The notes under the pieces were generated by a model. The model was not told where the DNA came from and did no database searches. It worked only from the letters and a program-made list of their open reading frames with translations. From Streptomyces roseicoloratus (lineage in GTDB: Bacteria > Actinomycetota > Actinomycetes > Streptomycetales > Streptomycetaceae), in assembly GCF_004117935.1 (NCBI RefSeq), contig NZ_SDOY01000166.1, positions 62,001 through 126,000 of the forward strand: a DNA stretch of 64,000 nt. The letters are read 5' to 3'. The position numbers and the translations under genes were made by a program. Of the stretch, positions 43,515 through 52,091 are shown one piece after another. How positions within the stretch are numbered: the stretch's first letter is position 1; each line of letters opens with the position of its first letter.

Positions 43515-44141
43515 TCAGCGCCTGATCAGCCGCCGCGCGGTCGCCGCCGCCACCGCCGCCGTCCGGGAGTCCACGCCGAGCTTGGCGAAGATGTGCACCA
43601 GGTGCGACTTCACCGTCGCCTGGCTCAGGAACAGCGCCTTGCTGATCTGCTGGTTCGACAGACCCTCGCCGACCAGCTGGAGCACCTCCAGCTCGCGCCG
43701 GGTCAGCGCCTCCGCCGGGGTCCGCATCCGGTCCATCAGCCGGTGCGCCACCGCGGGGGCCAGCGCCGACTGGCCCGCCGCCGCGGTCCGGACCGCCGCC
43801 GCCAGTTCCTCCGGAGGGGCGTCCTTCAGGAGATAGCCCGAGGCGCCCGCCTCCACGGCCGCGAGGATGTCCGCGTCCGAGTCGTACGTGGTCAGGACCA
43901 GCACCCGCGGCCCGCCCGGTACGGCGGTGATCGCCGCGGTCGCCTCCGAGCCGTGCATCCCGGCCCCGAACTGGAGGTCCATCAGGACCACGTCCACACC
44001 CCCGGCGGCGGCCAGCTCGACCGCCTCCTCCGCGGTCGCCGCCTCGCCCACCACCGTGAAGTCCGGCTCGGTGTCGAGGACGGCGCGCAGTCCGGCCCGT
44101 ACCACCGGGTGGTCGTCGGCGAGCAGCAGTCGGACGGTCAT
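43515..44141 (-). CDS. NarL-family response regulator
   Basis: A 208-residue two-component regulator. The receiver opens MTVRLLLADDHPVVRAGLRA with the acidic pair, the phosphoacceptor Asp is in VDVVLMDLQFG (about residue 54), Thr in VLVLTTYDSD and Lys in GASGYLLKDAPPEE. A NarL-type HTH closes it (LTRRELEVLQLVGEGLSNQQ then LFLSQATVKSHLVHIFAKLG). It follows the histidine kinase gene by two bases, so the two are co-translated. The stimulus is unknown. Confidence 0.92.
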   Translation of the reverse strand: MTVRLLLADDHPVVRAGLRAVLDTEPDFTVVGEAATAEEAVELAAAGGVDVVLMDLQFGAGMHGSEATAAITAVPGGPRVLVLTTYDSDADILAAVEAGASGYLLKDAPPEELAAAVRTAAAGQSALAPAVAHRLMDRMRTPAEALTRRELEVLQLVGEGLSNQQISKALFLSQATVKSHLVHIFAKLGVDSRTAAVAAATARRLIRR

Positions 44142-44143
44142 CG

Positions 44144-45301
44144 TCAGGCTCCGGGCAGGGGGAGGGACACGGCCACGGCGGTGCCCTGGCCGGGCGCGGA
44201 CTCGACGGTGAACGAGCCGCCCAGCGACTCGGCCCGCGAGCGCATCGCCGGAAGACCGAAGCCGCCCCCCGAGGACGGCCGCACGGTGACCGGGTCGAAG
44301 CCCTTGCCGTCGTCCACCACGTCCAGCGTCACCGAGCCGCCCATGAACGACAGCGTGATCTCCGCACGCGAGGCCGAGGCGTGCCGCACCGTGTTCGCGA
44401 GCGCGGACTGGGCGATCCGCAGCAGCGCCACCTCGTACGGCGTGGGCAGTCCGACCGGCGTCCCGCTCACCGAGCAGCGCACCCGCGGCCCGTCGGGCCC
44501 GGTCGTCCCGCACAACCGCTCCAGCGCCCCGGCCAGCGAACCGTGCTCCAGGTCGGGCGGCGTCAGCGCCCGCACGAAGCGGCGCGCCTCCGCGAGGTTG
44601 TCCTGCGCGGCCCGCCGCGCCTCGTCGATGTGCCCGGCGGCCGGCGAGCCCGCGGGCAGCGCCCGCTCGGCGGCCCGCAGCAGCAGCTGGATCGACGAGA
44701 GCCCCTGGGCCAGGGTGTCGTGGATCTCCCGGGCGAGCCGCTCCCGCTCGGCGAGCGTTCCCGCGTGCCGCTCGGCCGCCGCCAGCTCGGCCCGCGTGGC
44801 CATCAGCTCCTCGACCATGCGCCGCCGCCGCTCGCTCTCCCGGTACAGGGCCTGGTAGCCGAGCACCGTCGCGACGGCCACCGCGGCGCCGAGCAGCGGA
44901 CCGATGAAGACGCCCGGATTCAGCGCGGCGCCGTGCCGCACGTACGACAGGATCGCGGCGCACGCGGTGAGCGCCACCGCCGGCAGCGACCAGCGCGCCG
45001 GCAGCAGGTGCAGCTGCAGGAAGTACAGCGGGAAGGCGATCCAGAGTGCCTCGGGCGTCACCCACAGCAGCACCAGCCAGCTCAGGCACAGCAGCCCGAG
45101 CCAGACCGCGGCGGCCCGCTGCGAGGCCCGGACCGACGGCAGCACCGACCCCGCCGCGTACACCGCGCCGGTGACCACGGCGGCCGTGACGCCCGCGGCG
45201 GGGTGCGCGCGCAGCGCGGCGAGCGCCAGCAGGCCCGCCATCAGGAGATGGAGGCAGAGGCGCAGCACGCGCAGGGCGGGGGTGAGCGAACGGGGATCCA
45301 T
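44144..45301 (-). CDS. Histidine kinase (HPK7, NarX-like)
   Basis: A 385-residue sensor. The N-terminal half carries about six hydrophobic helices (VLRLCLHLLMAGLLALAALR to GVFIGPLLGAAVAVATVLGY). HisKA_3 has the phospho-His in ERERLAREIHDTLAQGLSSI, and the ATPase domain ends with LDVVDDGKGFDP and GGGFGLPAMRSRAESLGG. No extracellular sensing domain is seen, so it senses at or in the membrane. ATG 45301 (MDPRSL) is preferred; the upstream extension is not hydrophobic. It is divergent from the small membrane protein at 45436, a possible target. Confidence 0.9.
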   Translation of the reverse strand: MDPRSLTPALRVLRLCLHLLMAGLLALAALRAHPAAGVTAAVVTGAVYAAGSVLPSVRASQRAAAVWLGLLCLSWLVLLWVTPEALWIAFPLYFLQLHLLPARWSLPAVALTACAAILSYVRHGAALNPGVFIGPLLGAAVAVATVLGYQALYRESERRRRMVEELMATRAELAAAERHAGTLAERERLAREIHDTLAQGLSSIQLLLRAAERALPAGSPAAGHIDEARRAAQDNLAEARRFVRALTPPDLEHGSLAGALERLCGTTGPDGPRVRCSVSGTPVGLPTPYEVALLRIAQSALANTVRHASASRAEITLSFMGGSVTLDVVDDGKGFDPVTVRPSSGGGFGLPAMRSRAESLGGSFTVESAPGQGTAVAVSLPLPGA

Positions 45302-45435
45302 GACCCGTCCAGGGTAGGCGGGCCCCGCCGCCGGTCCGTGCGATCCGGGATCGACCGAAAGTTTGATTGTCCGCATAAGGACGAGGTAACGGCCCGGTTC
45401 GGAGGCCTGGCGGATCTCCCGTACGGTGACAAATC

Positions 45436-45906
45436 ATGCGTAACTGGATGTTCGGCGGCATTTACGGGACCGTCCTGGCGAGCGCGCTGCTCGCGGCCCT
45501 GCAGAGCGAGGGCGAACCCTTCACGCCCGTGTACGACGCGCTGTGGATCCTGGTCACGGGAATCGCCGCCGGCCTGGTGCACGGATACGCGCACCACATG
45601 GCCACCCATCACACCGGCAGCGCCGCCGTGCGCTGGAAGCGGCTGGTCACCGCGCTGGGGGACGAGTGGCCCCTGGTGGTCGGCGTCCTGCCGACCGTGG
45701 CGCTGCTCCTGCTGGCCGGGGCGGCGGACTGGCCCGAGGAACCGGTCACCACGGCCGGCCTGGCGCTCAACACCCTGCTGCTCGGCGGCTGGGGCACCTT
45801 CGCCGCGCTCAGATCCGGCTACCGACGCGGCTCGGCCGTGCTCGTGGGCCTCGCGGACGCGACGATCGGCCTGGCGATCGCGGTGGCGAACGCGCTGATC
45901 AAGTAG
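45436..45906 (+). CDS. Small integral membrane protein
   Basis: A 156-residue protein with four to five hydrophobic helices (WMFGGIYGTVLASALLAALQ; LWILVTGIAAGLVHGYAHHM; LVVGVLPTVALLLLAGAADW; LALNTLLLGGWGTFAALRSG; GLADATIGLAIAVANALIK). The His-rich HGYAHHMATHH loop follows helix 2. Function unknown. It is divergent from the two-component system (135 bp between starts), which may regulate it. Confidence 0.7.
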   Translation: MRNWMFGGIYGTVLASALLAALQSEGEPFTPVYDALWILVTGIAAGLVHGYAHHMATHHTGSAAVRWKRLVTALGDEWPLVVGVLPTVALLLLAGAADWPEEPVTTAGLALNTLLLGGWGTFAALRSGYRRGSAVLVGLADATIGLAIAVANALIK

Positions 45907-46339
45907 CCGGTCGTCCGGTCGGATCCCTGATCGGTCGCCGATGATCGACTTCGAGGCGTCGAGGCAACCGCCGTGCCGGAAGCGCGGAGCGGGGTCCGCC
46001 GGCCCACCTGAGGCCGACCGGCCACCCGACCGGGCCCACGACCTCGCCCCGCGCCGACGACGAGACCTCAAGCGGTTCACGCCGCATCCACGGCCGCACC
46101 GCGCCGAGGTGAAGACTCCTTGACGTTCGTGCCCCAGGGCCGCCCGAGCCAGGGCCGCAAACGGTCCTCGGAGGGCCGCGGCGGCCCTGCCGCAGCAGCG
46201 CGCACCCTTCCCGCCGGACCGCCCCCGATCGCCCTTCAGGAGCCCGTCCGGGGCCCCGCCGTTTCTGCTCTGACCTGGTGCTTTCTGGGGAATTCCCTAG
46301 GCTGGGGGAGCTGTGTCGGACACCCTCGGAGGGGGCACC
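45907..46339. other. 433-bp intergenic region before the GyrB-like gene
   Basis: No gene with convincing codon pattern is seen. A -10-like TAGGCT at 46298-46303 lies shortly before the GyrB-like gene; no matching -35 is clear. The ribosome site GGAGGGGG is at 46328-46335. The first half is C-rich and shows no repeat or hairpin of note. Confidence 0.4.
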
Positions 46340-47491
46340 ATGAGCGAGGAATCCACGACCTACGACGCCGGCGCGATCGTGGTGCTGGAGGGCCGGGAGG
46401 CAGTTCGGAAACGACCCGGGATGTACATCGGATCGGTCGGTGAACGGGGTCTTCACCACCTGGTGCTCGAGGCCGCCGAGCGGTCGCTGAGCGAGATCCT
46501 CGGCGGCACCGCCAGCTGTGTCGAGATCACTCTCACCGCCGACGGCGGCGTCCGTGTCGCCGACGACGGCACGGCGCTTACCGTCGGCCACGCCGGCTCC
46601 ACCGACGGCCCTTCGCTGGAGACCCGATTGACCGTGCTCTCCTGCGGGGCACCGCCCGCCGGCCGACACTCGCTGCACGTCGGATGTTTCGGTATCGGGT
46701 TGGCCGTCGTCAACGCCTTGTCGAGCAGTCTGATGGCAGAGGTACGGCGCGACGGCACCCGCTGGGTGCTGGAGTACGAGCGAGGCGTGCCCGTCGGGGT
46801 GCCCGCCCGCTCCGGGCCGGCCGACGGCAGCGGTACCGCGCTCACTTTCCGGCCCGACGACGAGATCTTCGAGACGCGGGTGTTCTCGTTCGACGCACTG
46901 GTCGAGCGGTTCAGGGAACTGGCCTTCCTGAACCGCGAGTTGGACATCACCTTGACCGATGACCGCGACCCTGCGGCGCCCCGGGCCGTGCACCTTCGCT
47001 TTCCTGGCGGCCCGAAGGACTACCTCGCGGAACAGAGCGCCCCACTCCACCCGGACGTGATCGGCTTCGAGCGCGAGTACTCCGAGATGGAGGGAACGGT
47101 GGAGGTGGCCCTCCGCTGGTGCGACTTCCGAGAGGAACGGATCGCAAGCTACGCCAACAGCCTGCCGACCACCGACGGCGGCACGCACGAACTCGGCTTC
47201 CGAGACGGCCTGGCAGCCGCGCTCCATGGCTATGCCCGGGAACGACGGCTGCTCGGTCCTTCCGATCCCGACTTCACCCCCGCTCAGCTCGGTGCGGGCC
47301 TGACGGCGGTCGTGTCGGTGAAGCTGGACTCGCCCGAGTTCGAGGGGGCAACCCGCAGCCGACTGGGCAACAGGCCCGTCCGCGCCTGCGTTGCGGAGGC
47401 CGTACGAGAGCACCTGATCGCCTGGCTGCGCGCCGACCCGGCGCGGGCGACGGCCGTCCTCGCCCGGATCTCGAAGGCCCCTCGCCACTGA
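46340..47491 (+). CDS. Stand-alone GyrB-like protein (degenerate GHKL plus transducer domain)
   Basis: A 383-residue protein starting at ATG 46340 (GGAGGGGG upstream). It aligns to the N-terminal half of GyrB: LEGREAVRKRPGMYIGSVGE, HHLVLEAAERSLSEI, VRVADDGTALTV, LHVGCFGIGLAVVNAL. In GyrB these read EVVDNSIDE, DDGRGIP and GGLHGVG; here the catalytic Glu (Glu44) stays, the Mg-binding Asn is Arg48, and the last Gly of DxGxG is Ala79. The transducer end GLTAVVSVKLDSPEFEGATR has Arg where GyrB's QTK lysine acts on ATP. No TOPRIM domain follows. It looks like a non-hydrolysing paralogue, perhaps a gyrase decoy or regulator. Confidence 0.8.
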   Translation: MSEESTTYDAGAIVVLEGREAVRKRPGMYIGSVGERGLHHLVLEAAERSLSEILGGTASCVEITLTADGGVRVADDGTALTVGHAGSTDGPSLETRLTVLSCGAPPAGRHSLHVGCFGIGLAVVNALSSSLMAEVRRDGTRWVLEYERGVPVGVPARSGPADGSGTALTFRPDDEIFETRVFSFDALVERFRELAFLNRELDITLTDDRDPAAPRAVHLRFPGGPKDYLAEQSAPLHPDVIGFEREYSEMEGTVEVALRWCDFREERIASYANSLPTTDGGTHELGFRDGLAAALHGYARERRLLGPSDPDFTPAQLGAGLTAVVSVKLDSPEFEGATRSRLGNRPVRACVAEAVREHLIAWLRADPARATAVLARISKAPRH

Positions 47492-47653
47492 CGGCAGCAC
47501 ACCGGACACACGCAGCCGCCAAGGCCGTCATGGAGAGCTCACTCCGCACGTCTGCCCAGGTGACGGCGATCTGCCGAATCAACCGAAAGTTCGACCCCGG
47601 AGCCATCCGTGGCGCGATGCCCGCCCCGGCCCTCGCGCAGCAGGCTTGGGCGC

Positions 47654-48730
47654 ATGTTCGTGGCATGGAGAGACCTGAGATTCGCCAAGGGGCGATTCAC
47701 CTTGATGGGCACGGTGATCGTCCTGATCACCCTGCTCGTCGGACTGCTGTCGGGGCTGACCGCCGGGCTCGCCCGGGAGAACGTCTCCGCGATCACCGGC
47801 CTGCCGGCGGACCGGCTGGCCTTCGCCGCCCCGCCCGACGGCCGGTCGGTCTCCTTCACCGACTCGACCGTCACCGCCTCGCAGTGGCGGGACTGGGCCG
47901 CCCGGCCCGGCGTCAGCGCCGCCGAGCCGCTCGGCATCCGCACCCTCAACGCGGCGGCCGGCGGGCGCACCGCGGCCGTCTCCGCCTTCGGCACCGCGTC
48001 CGGATCCGGGATCGCGCCCGGCGGCACCGGCCCCGGCCGGGTGGTCCTCTCCACGTCGGCGGCGAAGGAACTCGACGTCACCCCCGGGGACACGGTGCGC
48101 CTCGGCACCCTGGACGCGGCGGTCGCCGCGGTCTCCGGGGACGCCTCGTACAGCCACACGCCCGTCGTGTGGACCTCCCTCGGCGACTGGCAGAAGCTCG
48201 GGCACAGCGGCACCACGCCCGAGGAGCAGGCCACCGTCATCGCGCTCAGCGGCGCGGGCGCCGACTGGGCGGCCGGGGACGCCGCCCTGAGGACCTCCTC
48301 GAAGACGATCGACGAGGCGCTCGGCGCCATAGGGTCCTACCAGGCCGAGAACGGCTCGCTGCAGCTGATGCGCGGCTTCCTCTTCGCGATCTCCGCGCTC
48401 GTCATAGGGGCCTTCTTCACCGTCTGGACCATCCAGCGCAGCGCCGACGTGGCGGTCCTCAAGGCGCTCGGCGCCTCGACGCGGTACCTCCTGAAGGACG
48501 CGCTCGGCCAGGCCGTGGTGATGCTGACCGCCGGCACGCTGTTCGGCACCGGACTCGCCGTCGGCTTCGGCGCGCTGATCAGCGGCGGCGACGTGCCCTT
48601 CGTGCTCGACCCGCTGACCGTGCTCGGCCCCGCCGCCGTGATCGTCGTCCTCGGAGTGCTCGGCGCGGCCCTGTCCATCCGGCGGATCACCGCCGTCGAT
48701 CCCCTGACCGCCCTCGGGAGTGCCCGATGA
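47654..48730 (+). CDS. FtsX-like ABC transporter permease
   Basis: A 358-residue permease with one N-terminal helix (FTLMGTVIVLITLLVGLLSG), an extracellular domain of about 200 residues and three C-terminal helices (LFAISALVIGAFFTVWTIQR; AVVMLTAGTLFGTGLAVGFG; LGPAAVIVVLGVLGAALSIR), plus the coupling motif RSADVAVLKALGASTRYLLK. This is the MacB/DevC layout for export or membrane stress systems. ATG 47654 has no ribosome site; CAGGCT lies seven bases upstream, so a leaderless start is plausible. It overlaps the ATPase start by ATGA. Confidence 0.88.
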   Translation: MFVAWRDLRFAKGRFTLMGTVIVLITLLVGLLSGLTAGLARENVSAITGLPADRLAFAAPPDGRSVSFTDSTVTASQWRDWAARPGVSAAEPLGIRTLNAAAGGRTAAVSAFGTASGSGIAPGGTGPGRVVLSTSAAKELDVTPGDTVRLGTLDAAVAAVSGDASYSHTPVVWTSLGDWQKLGHSGTTPEEQATVIALSGAGADWAAGDAALRTSSKTIDEALGAIGSYQAENGSLQLMRGFLFAISALVIGAFFTVWTIQRSADVAVLKALGASTRYLLKDALGQAVVMLTAGTLFGTGLAVGFGALISGGDVPFVLDPLTVLGPAAVIVVLGVLGAALSIRRITAVDPLTALGSAR

Positions 48731-49407
48731 GCCTGCTGCTCGACCACGTGACCCTGACCTACCCGGACGGCGACGGCCGGCTCACGGCCCTCGACGCCGT
48801 GTCCCTCGATGTGCCCGCGGGATCGCTCGCCGCGGTCGTCGGCCCGTCGGGCTCCGGAAAGTCCAGCCTGCTCGCGGTCGCCGCGACCCTGGTCACCCCG
48901 GACAGCGGACGGGTCGTCGTGGCCGGTACCGAGACCTCGTCGCTCGGTCCCGCGCAGAAGGCGGAGCTGCGGCGCGAGACGGTCGGCATCGTGTTCCAGC
49001 AGCCGAACCTGCTGCCCTCGCTCACCGCCCTGGAGCAGCTCCAGGTCATGGCCCATCTGTCCGGGCGGACGAGCCGGACGGCGAGGGAACGGGCCGGGGA
49101 GCTGCTGGACGCGGTCGGTCTGGCGGTGCAGGCGCACCGCCGCCCGCACCAGCTCTCCGGCGGGCAGCGCCAGCGCGTGAACATCGCCCGGGCGCTCATG
49201 AACGAGCCGTCCGTGCTGCTCGTCGACGAGCCGACCAGCGCCCTGGACCACGAGCGGGGCGCGGCGGTCATGGAGCTGCTCGCCGGGCTGACGGCGGAGC
49301 GCGGGACGGCGACGGTCCTGGTCACCCACGACCGCACGCACCTGGACCGGGCGGACCGGGTGGTGACCGTGCGGGACGGACGGATCACGGAGGAGGCACG
49401 CGTCTGA
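48727..49407 (+). CDS. ABC transporter ATP-binding protein (LolD/MacB type)
   Basis: A 226-residue ATPase: Walker A GPSGSGKSS, Q-loop FQQPNLLPS, signature LSGGQRQRVNIARAL, Walker B VLLVDEPTSALD, and H-loop VTHDRTH. It partners the FtsX-like permease with which it overlaps by four bases, forming a complete two-component exporter. The start at 48727 (MSLLLDHVTLTYP) is standard. Substrate is unknown. Confidence 0.94.
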   Translation: MSLLLDHVTLTYPDGDGRLTALDAVSLDVPAGSLAAVVGPSGSGKSSLLAVAATLVTPDSGRVVVAGTETSSLGPAQKAELRRETVGIVFQQPNLLPSLTALEQLQVMAHLSGRTSRTARERAGELLDAVGLAVQAHRRPHQLSGGQRQRVNIARALMNEPSVLLVDEPTSALDHERGAAVMELLAGLTAERGTATVLVTHDRTHLDRADRVVTVRDGRITEEARV

Positions 49408-49460
49408 CGGAGCGGCGCGGGTCCGACGGATGCGGTGCGCGTCCGGCGGATGCGGCGAGA

Positions 49461-49517
49461 GCCGAGGGATGTGGCGCGGGCCGAGGGGTGTGGCGCGGGC
49501 CGAGGGGTGTGGCGCGG
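49461..49517. repeat. Three 19-bp tandem repeats
   Basis: GCCGAGGGATGTGGCGCGG (49461) and two copies of GCCGAGGGGTGTGGCGCGG (49480, 49499) lie between the ABC gene and the allR terminator, within a G-rich degenerate array (49415-49565) that has no gene. Confidence 0.85.
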
Positions 49518-49568
49518 GTCCGGCGGAGGCTGCCTGGGGCCGCGGGGTGCGGCGCGCGTCCGACGGAA

Positions 49569-49612
49569 GCGCGGAGGTGCCCGGAACCGTGTGGTTCCGG
49601 GCACCTCCGCGC
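49569..49612. terminator. Bidirectional terminator between ABC operon and allR
   Basis: A perfect 20-bp stem (49569-49588 with 49593-49612) with a four-base loop GTGT ends four bases past the allR stop. The arm begins GCGCGGAGGTGCCCGGAACC. Confidence 0.85.
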
Positions 49613-49616
49613 GTTC

Positions 49617-50423
49617 TCAGCCGTGTCCGTTGCCCGCCGTGTTGGCGAGGGCGGTCGAGAGTTCCTCGGCGACCTGGTGGAGGATCGGGACGATCTTCTC
49701 GGTCGCCGCCTCGGTCACGCGGCCCGCCGGGCCCGAGATGGAGATGGCCGCCGCGGTGGGGGAGTCGGGTACCGGCACCGCGAGGCAGCGGACTCCTATC
49801 TCCTGCTCGTTGTCGTCGACCGCGTAGCCCGTCTCGCGGACGGTCGCCAGCGCCTCCAGGAAGCCCTCGGGCGTGGTGATCGTCTTCTCGGTCGCGGCCG
49901 GCATGCCCGTACGGGCGAGGAGCGCGCGGACCTCGTCGGCCGGGGTGTGGGCGAGCAGCGCCTTGCCGACGCCGGTGGAGTGCGGCAGCACCCGCCGGCC
50001 GACCTCGGTGAACATGCGCATCGAGTGCTTGGACGGCACCTGCGCGACGTACACGATCTCGTCGCCGTCGAGCAGCGCCATGTTCGCGGTCTCGCCGGTC
50101 TCCTCCACGAGCCGCGCCAGATAGGGGCGGGCCCAGGTGCCGAGCAGCCGGGAGGCGGACTCGCCGAGGCGGATCAGGCGGGGGCCGAGGGCGTAGCGCC
50201 GGTTGGGCTGCTGGCGGACGTATCCGCAGGCGACCAGGGTGCGCATGAGACGGTGGATGGTGGGCAGCGGCAGGCCGCTGCTGGCGGAGAGCTCGCTCAG
50301 CCCGACCTCGCCGCCGGCGTCGGCCATCCGCTCGAGGAGGTCGAAGGCACGCTCGAGGGACTGGACGCCCCCGCTCGCGGCGGGTTTGGCGGCGTCGGTG
50401 GTGCTGGCGCTGGACGTCGGCAC
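49617..50423 (-). CDS. allR: IclR-family repressor of ureide catabolism
   Basis: A 268-residue IclR regulator. The winged HTH is VGLSELSASSGLPLPTIHRL then MRTLVACGYVRQQPNRRYAL; the effector domain has VRETGYAVDDNEQEIGVRCL and AVPVPDSPTAAAISISGPAG. GTG 50423 has AAGGA upstream. It is divergent from allB and allantoicase. In S. coelicolor, AllR is an IclR-type repressor of allantoin genes, relieved by allantoate and less by glyoxylate; context and family make this its orthologue. IclR proteins typically bind short palindromes as tetramers, which suits the paired 15-bp sites at 21-bp spacing before gcl, hyi, aceB and allB. Confidence 0.9.
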   Translation of the reverse strand: MPTSSASTTDAAKPAASGGVQSLERAFDLLERMADAGGEVGLSELSASSGLPLPTIHRLMRTLVACGYVRQQPNRRYALGPRLIRLGESASRLLGTWARPYLARLVEETGETANMALLDGDEIVYVAQVPSKHSMRMFTEVGRRVLPHSTGVGKALLAHTPADEVRALLARTGMPAATEKTITTPEGFLEALATVRETGYAVDDNEQEIGVRCLAVPVPDSPTAAAISISGPAGRVTEAATEKIVPILHQVAEELSTALANTAGNGHG

Positions 50424-50585
50424 GTCACGGTCCTTTCGGGGCAGGCGGCACGTCAGCAGCCTACCGGGCCGCCGCGCCGGGCACACGGCCCAGGTTCCGG
50501 TGTCCGGGCCGGTCAGGGGGTGTTTGTCCGTTTGTCGGCGACTGCCGTGAGGGCTCCGGGTGCACCCCGCATGTGCGGAGCTACG

Positions 50586-50621
50586 TTCTACGGTACGAAA
50601 TTCGCATTCCACTTCGTGGAA
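50586..50621 (+). promoter_or_regulatory. Tandem operators of the allB promoter
   Basis: TTCCACTTCGTGGAA (50607-50621) is a near-perfect palindrome; a weaker TTCTACGGTACGAAA lies 21 bp upstream (50586-50600). Same spacing as at gcl, hyi and aceB. The 331-bp allR-allB space carries no gene. Confidence 0.68.
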
Positions 50622-50698
50622 ACATCCAAGCGCGGTTCGTCCGCGTCTCATCCTGGAAGTGTGCCCTTGACGACCTGTCGTCCCGGACGCACACTCCT

Positions 50699-50733
50699 TC
50701 AACAGTTCGTTGAATTTCTGCTTCCCGGAAGCA
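50699..50733 (+). promoter_or_regulatory. Two further palindromes in the allB leader
   Basis: TCAACAGTTCGTTGA (50699-50713) is a variant of the catalase/urate promoter palindrome. TGCTTCCCGGAAGCA (50719-50733) is a perfect inverted repeat with one central base, immediately before the ribosome site of allB, and may be a third AllR half-site pair or a leader hairpin. Confidence 0.5.
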
Positions 50734-50754
50734 GGCGAGGAAGAAGGGGTACGG

Positions 50755-52089
50755 GTGGACATCGACCTGGTCCTGCGTTCGACGCGTGTCATCACTCCCG
50801 AGGGGACGCGTGCGGCGTCGATCGCCGTCGCCGGCGGGACGATCGCGGCCGTGCTGCCCCACGACGCCGAGGTGCCCGCCGGGGCCCGGCTCGAGGACGT
50901 CGGCGACGACGTCGTCCTGCCCGGTCTCGTCGACACCCACGTCCACGTCAACGACCCCGGCCGCACGGAGTGGGAGGGCTTCTGGACCGCCACCCGCGCC
51001 GCGGCCGCCGGCGGCATCACCACCCTGCTCGACATGCCGCTCAACTCGCTGCCGCCCACCACCACGGTCGAGCACCTGCGGACCAAGCAGGACGTCGCCC
51101 GCCCGAAGGCCCACGTCGACACGGGCTTCTGGGGCGGCGCGCTGCCCGACAACGTCAAGGACCTGCGCCCCCTGCACGACGCGGGCGTCTTCGGCTTCAA
51201 GTGCTTCCTCTCGCCCTCCGGCGTCGACGAGTTCCCGCAGCTCGACCAGGAGCAGCTGGCCGCCTCCCTCGCCGAGATCGCCGGCTTCGGCGGACTGATG
51301 ATCGTCCACGCCGAGGACCCGCACGAGCTGGACGCCGCCCCGCAGAAGGCGGGCGAGAGGTACGCCGACTTCCTCGCCTCCCGGCCCCGCGTCGCCGAGA
51401 ACACGGCCATCGAGAACCTGGTCAACCAGGCCCGGCGGCTGAGCGCCCGCGTCCACGTGCTGCACCTGTCCTCCTCCGACGCGCTGCCGCTCATCGCCGC
51501 CGCCAAGGCCGAGGGCGTCAAGATCACCGTCGAGTCCTGCCCGCACTTCCTCACCCTCACGGCCGAGGAGGTCCCCGACGGCGCCACCGAGTTCAAGTGC
51601 TGCCCGCCCATCCGCGAGGCCGCCAACCAGGACCTGCTCTGGCAGGGCCTCGCCGACGGCACCATCGACTGCATCGTCTCCGACCACTCGCCGTCCACCG
51701 CCGACCTCAAGACCGGCGACTTCGCCTCCGCCTGGGGCGGCATCTCCTCCCTCCAGCTCGGCCTGCCCGCCATCTGGACCGAGGCCCGCCGCCGCGGCCA
51801 CGACCTCACCGACGTCGCCCGCTGGATGTCGCAGGCCCCGGCCGAGCTCGCCGGCCTCTCCCGCAAGGGCGCCATCGAGCCCGGACGCGACGCCGACTTC
51901 GCCGTACTCGACCCGGACGCCACCTTCACCGTCGACCCGGCCGAGCTCCAGCACCGCAACCGGATCACCGCCTACGCGGGCCGGACCCTGTACGGCGTCG
52001 TCACCTCCACCTGGCTGCGCGGCGAACGCATCAACGACCGCGGCACCCTGGCCGAGCCTTCGGGCCGCCTCCTCGAAAGGAACAACTGA
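50755..52089 (+). CDS. allB: Allantoinase
   Basis: A 444-residue amidohydrolase converting allantoin to allantoate. Metal ligands: HxH in LVDTHVHVNDPGRTEWEGF, the carboxylated Lys in FGFKCFLSPSGV, His in GLMIVHAEDPHEL, His in HVLHLSSSD, Asp in CIVSDHSPSTADL. TEFKCCPPIRE is allantoinase-specific. GTG 50755 is preferred (VDIDLVLRSTRVITPEG) with GAAGGGG upstream. The allantoicase gene follows after two bases. Confidence 0.96.
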   Translation: MDIDLVLRSTRVITPEGTRAASIAVAGGTIAAVLPHDAEVPAGARLEDVGDDVVLPGLVDTHVHVNDPGRTEWEGFWTATRAAAAGGITTLLDMPLNSLPPTTTVEHLRTKQDVARPKAHVDTGFWGGALPDNVKDLRPLHDAGVFGFKCFLSPSGVDEFPQLDQEQLAASLAEIAGFGGLMIVHAEDPHELDAAPQKAGERYADFLASRPRVAENTAIENLVNQARRLSARVHVLHLSSSDALPLIAAAKAEGVKITVESCPHFLTLTAEEVPDGATEFKCCPPIREAANQDLLWQGLADGTIDCIVSDHSPSTADLKTGDFASAWGGISSLQLGLPAIWTEARRRGHDLTDVARWMSQAPAELAGLSRKGAIEPGRDADFAVLDPDATFTVDPAELQHRNRITAYAGRTLYGVVTSTWLRGERINDRGTLAEPSGRLLERNN

Positions 52090-52091
52090 CC

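Noticed and set aside
46340..47491. Calling the GyrB-like gene a pseudogene
   Set aside because: The reading frame, start signals and most core residues are intact; the substitutions sit at specific ATPase positions, which suggests a changed function rather than decay.
48720..52091. In-frame open sequence extending allantoicase upstream to 48720
   Set aside because: The extension crosses the ABC ATPase, allR and allB in other frames and is Arg/Gly-rich. GTG 52092 has a ribosome site and gives the normal allantoicase length.
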